From assembly GCF_024171525.1 (NCBI RefSeq), contig NZ_JALJZY010000030.1, positions 1 through 18,123 on the forward strand: a stretch of 18,123 nt of DNA. Direction: 5' to 3'. The stretch comes from Neisseriaceae bacterium HSC-16F19. GTDB taxonomy: Bacteria; Pseudomonadota; Gammaproteobacteria; Burkholderiales; Neisseriaceae. Shown piece after piece: positions 14,244 through 18,123 of the stretch (within the stretch, counting starts at the first letter, position 1; each line of letters begins with the position of its first letter). A program made the position numbers and the translations under genes. The notes under the pieces are model-generated. The model had not been told where the DNA came from, searched no databases, and saw only the letters and a program-made list of their open reading frames with translations.

Positions 14244-14252
14244 TGCTACAAT
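14244..14252 (+). promoter_or_regulatory. Possible ychF promoter
   Basis: TGCTACAAT matches the extended -10 TGnTAcAAT. It would give a leader of about 280 bases that includes dRS3 element copy 2. No closer promoter is evident to me. Confidence 0.35.
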
Positions 14253-14354
14253 CGCGGCATTTTGCATTTGTCGGTTGGTAAGCTGAGACCTTTGTGAAAT
14301 TGCTTGAGCCCGCCACTTGCTTGCGCTGCACAGGCGGCTTCAAACCTTAGCTGC

Positions 14355-14459
14355 CGTCATTCCCGCGTAGGCGGGAATCCATTCATCCGTTTACGAACCC
14401 GTTGTTTTATAGTGGTTTCTTAAATTTTTCCATGGATTCCCGCCTGCGCGGAAATGACG
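14355..14459. repeat. dRS3-flanked repeat element, copy 2
   Basis: Arms 14355-14382 and 14432-14459 match with two mismatches. The core is in the same orientation as copy 1 (both share TTGTTTTA and GTTTCTTAAA). The right dRS3 site has decayed to GGAAAT. It lies in the ychF leader. Confidence 0.82.
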
Positions 14460-14538
14460 CCCGTTTTGTGTTTGTGCCGGTGCATCAGGCTTGGCACAGG
14501 TGTCAGGCCAACCGTTTTGATTGAAATTAAGGAATACC

Positions 14539-15630
14539 ATGAGTTTGAAATGCGGCATCGTCGGCCTGCCCAATGTGGGCAAGTCCACCCTGTTTAATGC
14601 GCTGACCCAATCGGGCATCGAAGCGGCCAATTATCCGTTTTGCACCATCGAGCCCAATGTCGGCATCGTCGAAGTGCCGGACCCGCGCATGGCGGCGCTT
14701 GCGGCCATTGTCAATCCGCAGAAAATCCAGCCGGCGATTGTGGAGTTTGTGGATATTGCCGGCCTGGTGGCCGGTGCCAGCAAGGGCGAGGGCTTGGGCA
14801 ACCAGTTTTTGGCCAATATCCGCGAAACCGACGCCATTGTGAATGTGGTGCGCTGTTTCGACGACGACAATATCGTTCATGTGGCGGGCAAGGTGGACCC
14901 GATTGCGGACATTGAAGTCATCGGCACCGAATTGGCGCTGGCGGATTTGGCCAGCGTGGAAAAAGCCATTGTGCGCGAAGGCAAACGCGCCAAATCCGGC
15001 GACAAAGAGGCGCAGAAACTGGTGGCGGTGCTGGAGCGCCTGCAAACCCATCTGCTCGAAGGCAAGCCGGTGCGTGCCGCAGCCTTGGATGCGGACGAGC
15101 TGGCCGTTATCAAGCCCTTGTGCCTGCTCACGGTCAAACCGGCCATGTATGTGGCCAATGTGGCTGAAGACGGTTTCGACAACAACCCGCATCTGGCGCG
15201 TCTGCAAGAGCTGGCCGCGCGCGAAAACGCCCCGGTGGTGGCTCTGTGCGCCGCCATGGAGAGCGAAATCGCCGAATTGGCTGACGAAGAAAAAGTGGAA
15301 TTCCTGCAGGAAATGGGTTTGGAAGAGCCGGGTTTGAACCGCCTCATCCGCGCCGGTTACGATTTGCTCGGCCTGCAAACCTATTTCACCGCCGGGGTCA
15401 AAGAAGTGCGCGCCTGGACCATACACAAAGGCGACACCGCCCCGCAGGCGGCGGGTGTGATCCACACCGATTTCGAGCGCGGCTTTATCCGTGCGCAAGT
15501 GATTGCCTATGACGACTTTACCGCACTCGGCGGCGAGGCCAAGGCCAAAGAGGCCGGTAAAATGCGTGCCGAGGGCAAGGAATATGTGGTGCAGGACGGG
15601 GATGTGATTCACTTCCTGTTTAATGTGTAA
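14539..15630 (+). CDS. ychF: Ribosome-binding ATPase/GTPase YchF
   Basis: A 363-residue Obg-family P-loop protein of the standard YchF/Ola1 length. G1 GLPNVGKS is at residues 9-16, and FVDIAGLVAGASKGEGLGNQFL carries the G3 region. The G4 position reads NVAED instead of NKxD, the hallmark of this subfamily, which prefers ATP. A helical insert occupies about 130-200 and a TGS domain the last 90 residues (LQTYFTAG to YVVQDGDVIHFLFNV). It associates with ribosomes and negatively affects oxidative-stress defence in other bacteria. The ATG at 14539 has AAGGAA 4 bases upstream; a TTG at 14521 is rejected. pth, a frequent neighbour, is absent. Confidence 0.96.
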   Translation: MSLKCGIVGLPNVGKSTLFNALTQSGIEAANYPFCTIEPNVGIVEVPDPRMAALAAIVNPQKIQPAIVEFVDIAGLVAGASKGEGLGNQFLANIRETDAIVNVVRCFDDDNIVHVAGKVDPIADIEVIGTELALADLASVEKAIVREGKRAKSGDKEAQKLVAVLERLQTHLLEGKPVRAAALDADELAVIKPLCLLTVKPAMYVANVAEDGFDNNPHLARLQELAARENAPVVALCAAMESEIAELADEEKVEFLQEMGLEEPGLNRLIRAGYDLLGLQTYFTAGVKEVRAWTIHKGDTAPQAAGVIHTDFERGFIRAQVIAYDDFTALGGEAKAKEAGKMRAEGKEYVVQDGDVIHFLFNV

Positions 15631-15641
15631 GCAGCAGCAGG

Positions 15642-15662
15642 GGCGGGCTTGGCCCGCCTTTT
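15642..15662 (+). terminator. ychF terminator
   Basis: GGCGGGC / GCCCGCC stem with a TTG loop and TTTT tail, 12 bases after the ychF stop. The short T-run makes it moderately strong. Confidence 0.65.
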
Positions 15663-15748
15663 GTAATCTTGGGTAACACGGATGTAGGGGCGGGTTTTAC
15701 ATCATAGGTATCTACACAAGTTTGCTCTTAGGGCCAGGCTTTTATCAT

Positions 15749-15760
15749 TTCAGGCAGCCT
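15749..15760 (-). repeat. DNA uptake sequence (exact)
   Basis: Reverse complement of AGGCTGCCTGAA, inside the repeat region after ychF. Confidence 0.85.
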
Positions 15761-15805
15761 TTATGTGCTGCTGCCAAGCTTGGGTTTGCTTACCTATGTT
15801 CTCCA

Positions 15806-15817
15806 AGGCTGCCTGAA
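15806..15817 (+). repeat. DNA uptake sequence (exact)
   Basis: AGGCTGCCTGAA, 45 bases from the opposite-facing copy. The flanks are not complementary over a long arm, so this pair is not an obvious terminator. Confidence 0.85.
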
Positions 15818-15848
15818 ATATATTTCAGTAGCTGAAAAACAACACGGA

Positions 15849-15955
15849 CGTCATTCCCGCGAACGCGGGAATCCATTATAAAACTTAAGAAATCACTCAT
15901 TAAAACAATGGTATCTTAATTCCATGGGTGGATTCCCGCGTTCGCGGGAATGACG
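15849..15955. repeat. dRS3-flanked repeat element, copy 3 (inverted core)
   Basis: The left arm 15849-15876 is identical to that of copy 1, and the right arm ends at 15955. The core read on the minus strand shows ATTGTTTTAA and TTTCTTAAG in the order seen in copies 1 and 2 on the plus strand, so the unit is inverted relative to them. Confidence 0.8.
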
Positions 15956-16041
15956 GTGATTTGTATAGATACTTATGGGTTTTACACCCGCCCGCAACGC
16001 GGTAACGGGTAGAACGGGCGGATGTAAAATCCGCCCCTGCA

Positions 16042-16053
16042 GGGCTGCCTGAA
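16042..16053 (+). repeat. Near-exact DUS
   Basis: GGGCTGCCTGAA, 11/12 to AGGCTGCCTGAA. Confidence 0.6.
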
Positions 16054-16113
16054 AGCCTACATGCTGCGTTTTTCAGGCTTTGTGCAGGGCTGATTTCAAC
16101 GCTTGCGCACCAA

Positions 16114-16184
16114 GATCCTGCGACTGCGCGCAGGATGACCGCAGCTCCGTCATTCTGCGCGCAGCGTAGCGAAGTCGCAGAATC
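16114..16184. repeat. Imperfect inverted repeat CCTGCG...GACCG / CGTCATTCTGCG
   Basis: GATCCTGCGACTGCGCGCAG (16114-16133) pairs with the reverse complement of the segment ending AGTCGCAGAATC at 16184; the right arm has about ten extra bases. It is a dispersed non-coding repeat of the intergenic type. Confidence 0.55.
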
Positions 16185-16196
16185 TGTTTGGGTTTT

Positions 16197-16211
16197 TCAG
16201 GCAGCCTGAAA
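16197..16211. repeat. Palindromic double DUS
   Basis: TTCAGGCAGCCTGAA, the same 15-mer as at 5658-5672: exact AG-sim DUS on the minus strand overlapping the Kingella-type form on the plus strand. Confidence 0.8.
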
Positions 16212-16238
16212 ACCCATGTACTTTTTAAGCATTCATAA

Positions 16239-16265
16239 ATGTTGGGTTTGACAACCCAAGCTACG
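16239..16265. repeat. TTGGGTT / AACCCAA hairpin repeat
   Basis: A second copy of the 291-317 repeat, differing by three transitions, two of which are compensatory in the stem. It lies in the ubiB leader, 46 bases before the start. Confidence 0.6.
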
Positions 16266-16311
16266 TGTTTCCAATTCAAACCTGCCTTCACGGCACTGGG
16301 AGTATGGCGCC

Positions 16312-17823
16312 ATGTTCAAATGGCCGAAACGATTTTGGGTAATTCTGCGTACCTTGTACGCCTACGGCCTGTTGGTGCTGATGGTGCCGCTGATCCGTCA
16401 GGCGTGGCTGCGGGCCTTGTTGAAGCGTTTGCCGCAGGGGCCTTATGCCGCCGAGGCGCCGCCGGTGCGCCTGCGCCTGGCGCTGGAAAGCCTGGGGCCG
16501 ATTTTTGTGAAATTCGGCCAGGTGCTGTCCACACGGCCGGATTTGCTGCCGCCCGCCTATGCCGCCGAGCTGGCGCGGCTGCAAGACAAGGTGCCGCCGT
16601 TTGACGGCGCGGTGGCGGTGGCGCAGATTACCGCCGATTTGGGCCAAAGCCCGGATGCGCTGTTTGCCGAATTCGACCCCGTGCCGGTGGCCAGCGCCTC
16701 CATTGCCCAGGTACACCGCGCGCGCCTGTTCGGCGGCGAAGCGGTGGCGGTGAAGGTGTTGCGGCCGCAGATTCTGCCGGTGATCGAGCAGGATTTGGCG
16801 CTGTTGCGTTTCGGCGCGGTGTGGGTGGAGCGCCTGTTTGCCGACGGCAAACGCCTCAAACCGCGCGAGGTGGTGGCGGAATTCGACAAATACCTGCACG
16901 ACGAATTGGACCTGATGAAAGAAGCGGCCAATGCCAGCCAGCTCGGCCGCCAGTTTGCGGGCAGCACCATGTTGCAGGTGCCCAAGGTGTATTACGAATA
17001 CAGCTCGCGCAATGTGCTGGTGTTGGAATGGATGGACGGCACGCCCATCGGCGATATTGCCGCGCTCAAGGCGCAGGGCGTGGATTTCAAACAACTGGCG
17101 CGTTACGGGGTGGAGATTTTCTTTACCCAGGTGTTCGACAACGGCTTTTTCCATGCCGATATGCATCCGGGCAATATCATGGTGGCGGCGGACGGGCGTT
17201 ATATCGCGCTGGATTTCGGCATCGTCGGCAGCCTCACCGATTACGACAAACGCTATCTGGCCATCAACTTCCTCGCCTTTTTTAACCGCGATTACCACCG
17301 CGTGGCCACCGCCCATATCGAGAGCGGCTGGGTGCCGGAAGACACGCGCGCGGAGGAATTGGAAGCGGCGGTGCGCGCGGTGTGCGAGCCGATTTTCAAC
17401 AAGCCCTTGTCGGAAATTTCCTTCGGTCTGGTGCTGATGCGCCTGTTTGAAACCAGCCGCCGTTTCAATGTGGAAATCCAGCCGCAGCTGGTGTTGCTGC
17501 AGAAAACCCTGCTCAATATCGAGGGGCTGGGGCGCCAGCTCGACCCCGATTTGGACTTGTGGGCTACTGCCAAGCCGTTTCTGGTGCGCTGGATGAACGA
17601 GCAGGTCGGCGCCAAAGCCCTGTGGCGCAATCTCAAGAGCGAAGCGCCCGACTGGGCGCAAATCCTGCCCGCCCTGCCGCGTAAACTGAATATGCTGGTG
17701 GACGAGCGCCGCCAGCAGGAAATGCGCGACGCCTATCTGCATCTGGTCAAAACCCAGCAGCGGCAAAACCTGTGGCTGGCGCTGATTGCCATCGCGCTGT
17801 TGCTGATGGTGTTGTTTAAGTAG
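16312..17823 (+). CDS. ubiB: Ubiquinone biosynthesis protein UbiB
   Basis: A 503-residue member of the ABC1/ADCK/UbiB atypical kinase family, needed for ubiquinone synthesis and extraction of lipid intermediates at the inner membrane. Family marks in order: KxGQ (KFGQ 67-70, with STRPDLLP after it), the Ala-rich loop ASASIAQVHRA near 128-138 in place of a glycine loop, the invariant Lys in AVKVLRP (K149), HADMHPGN at 282-289 and DFG at 302-304. The last 18 residues form a hydrophobic C-terminal membrane segment. The ATG at 16312 has GGGAG 9 bases upstream; an out-of-frame ATG at 16304 is ignored. ubiE and ubiJ, frequent partners elsewhere, are not present. The TAG stop belongs to a repeat. 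Confidence 0.95.
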   Translation: MFKWPKRFWVILRTLYAYGLLVLMVPLIRQAWLRALLKRLPQGPYAAEAPPVRLRLALESLGPIFVKFGQVLSTRPDLLPPAYAAELARLQDKVPPFDGAVAVAQITADLGQSPDALFAEFDPVPVASASIAQVHRARLFGGEAVAVKVLRPQILPVIEQDLALLRFGAVWVERLFADGKRLKPREVVAEFDKYLHDELDLMKEAANASQLGRQFAGSTMLQVPKVYYEYSSRNVLVLEWMDGTPIGDIAALKAQGVDFKQLARYGVEIFFTQVFDNGFFHADMHPGNIMVAADGRYIALDFGIVGSLTDYDKRYLAINFLAFFNRDYHRVATAHIESGWVPEDTRAEELEAAVRAVCEPIFNKPLSEISFGLVLMRLFETSRRFNVEIQPQLVLLQKTLLNIEGLGRQLDPDLDLWATAKPFLVRWMNEQVGAKALWRNLKSEAPDWAQILPALPRKLNMLVDERRQQEMRDAYLHLVKTQQRQNLWLALIAIALLLMVLFK

Positions 17824-17899
17824 GTCGGACTCTTGAATCCGACATCTGTTTTGTTGGGCTGAAACTCGGGCAGGGTGTCGGATACGAGTATCCGACCTA
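17821..17899. repeat. GTCGGA hairpin repeat pair overlapping ubiB stop
   Basis: Two small hairpins, GTCGGA..TCCGAC near 17824-17843 and 17877-17896, sit inside outer arms TAGGTCGGA (17821-17829) and TCCGACCTA (17891-17899). The left arm supplies the ubiB stop codon. Confidence 0.6.
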
Positions 17900-17938
17900 C
17901 GACTGAGACTATCTGCAAACAACAACAGAGCCCGTGTT

Positions 17939-17970
17939 CCCTCTCCCGTGGGAGAGGGTTAGGGAGAGGG
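17939..17970. repeat. CCCTCTCCC / GGGAGAGGG repeat
   Basis: CCCTCTCCC (17939-17947) followed by two copies of GGGAGAGGG (17950-17958, 17962-17970), so alternative hairpins are possible. This type of intergenic repeat is found in many proteobacteria. Confidence 0.6.
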
Positions 17971-18120
17971 CTGTGAGCAGCTGCATGTATGTCGGATGGC
18001 TTGCAGAAGCATTAAACATTGGGCCCTCTCGGTACAACCTGATAACATCCTTTACATCACACCCTAAAGACATCGTTTACACCGACAATACCGGTATGAC
18101 CTTACAAGGAGGAAATACCG
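17971..18120 (+). promoter_or_regulatory. Leader of the next gene with strong RBS
   Basis: AAGGAGG (18106-18112) stands 8 bases before an ATG at 18121, the strongest Shine-Dalgarno in the window. Upstream I see no clear promoter; TTTACA occurs twice (near 18050 and 18075) without a matched -10. The repeated TTTACAtCaC / TTTACAcCGaC may be worth checking as an operator. Confidence 0.5.
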
Positions 18121-18123
18121 ATG
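18121..18123 (+). CDS. Start codon of a gene continuing outside the window
   Basis: Only the ATG is present. The strong ribosome-binding site predicts a well-translated gene. Product unknown. Confidence 0.6.

Larger units (their letters stand above)
15681..16036. repeat. Nested inverted-repeat region without genes
   Basis: Outer arms at 15681-15719 and 15961-15998 are imperfect inverted copies that include the 17-bp repeat and a TTTTAC/GCGGG block. Inside lie two DUS in opposite orientations and dRS3 element copy 3. A GGGCGGA / TCCGCCC hairpin (16016-16036) closes the right side. No ORF is convincing. It looks like repeat elements inserted into one another. Confidence 0.6.

Noticed and set aside
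13495..15955. dRS3 repeats read as a CRISPR array
   Set aside because: Only three widely spaced units, self-complementary arms, genes in between, and no cas genes.

Overview
The window reads as a chromosomal housekeeping segment from a member of the Neisseriaceae. The strongest clue is a 12-base DNA uptake sequence, AGGCTGCCTGAA. I count 12 exact copies on the two strands plus several 11/12 copies. This is the variant known as the AG-sim dialect, described from Simonsiella-like relatives rather than meningococcus or gonococcus. Paired dRS3-type repeats (ATTCCC-N8-GGGAAT) and the protein set also fit Neisseriaceae. I cannot name the genus from sequence alone.

Layout, left to right. Bases 1-706 hold a 54-codon open frame cut by the window edge, small hairpin repeats, and a strong leftward promoter overlapped by a near-perfect Fur box. 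About 145 bases downstream of that promoter is a hairpin terminator with no convincing gene in between, so it looks like an iron-regulated small RNA of the NrrF type. Next come tldD (+) and phoH (-), convergent on a DUS-built terminator; dnaK (+) with a heat-shock type promoter; an M50 site-2 protease (+); rnpB, the RNase P RNA (+); obg (+); a 111-residue membrane-anchored protein (+); and a tight run of thrB, a gamma-carbonic-anhydrase-like protein and a 45-residue lipoprotein (+).

On the minus strand follow tyrS, a small exported coiled-coil protein and argG, apparently one transcription unit that ends at the terminator shared with the lipoprotein gene. A 118-residue phasin-like protein lies further right on the minus strand. 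Then come ychF (+), about 680 bases of layered repeats with no gene, ubiB (+), more hairpin repeats, and a strong Shine-Dalgarno with the first codon of a gene that continues beyond the window.

Most genes are single units serving translation, ribosome assembly, protein quality control, amino-acid synthesis (homoserine kinase, argininosuccinate synthase) and ubiquinone synthesis. I see no defence locus, prophage, transposase, CRISPR array or tRNA. The points most worth a second look are the Fur-controlled small RNA candidate, three copies of a 105-107 bp dRS3-flanked element (one inverted), DUS copies doing extra jobs (terminator arms, stop codon, coding sequence), and several small uncharacterised exported proteins.
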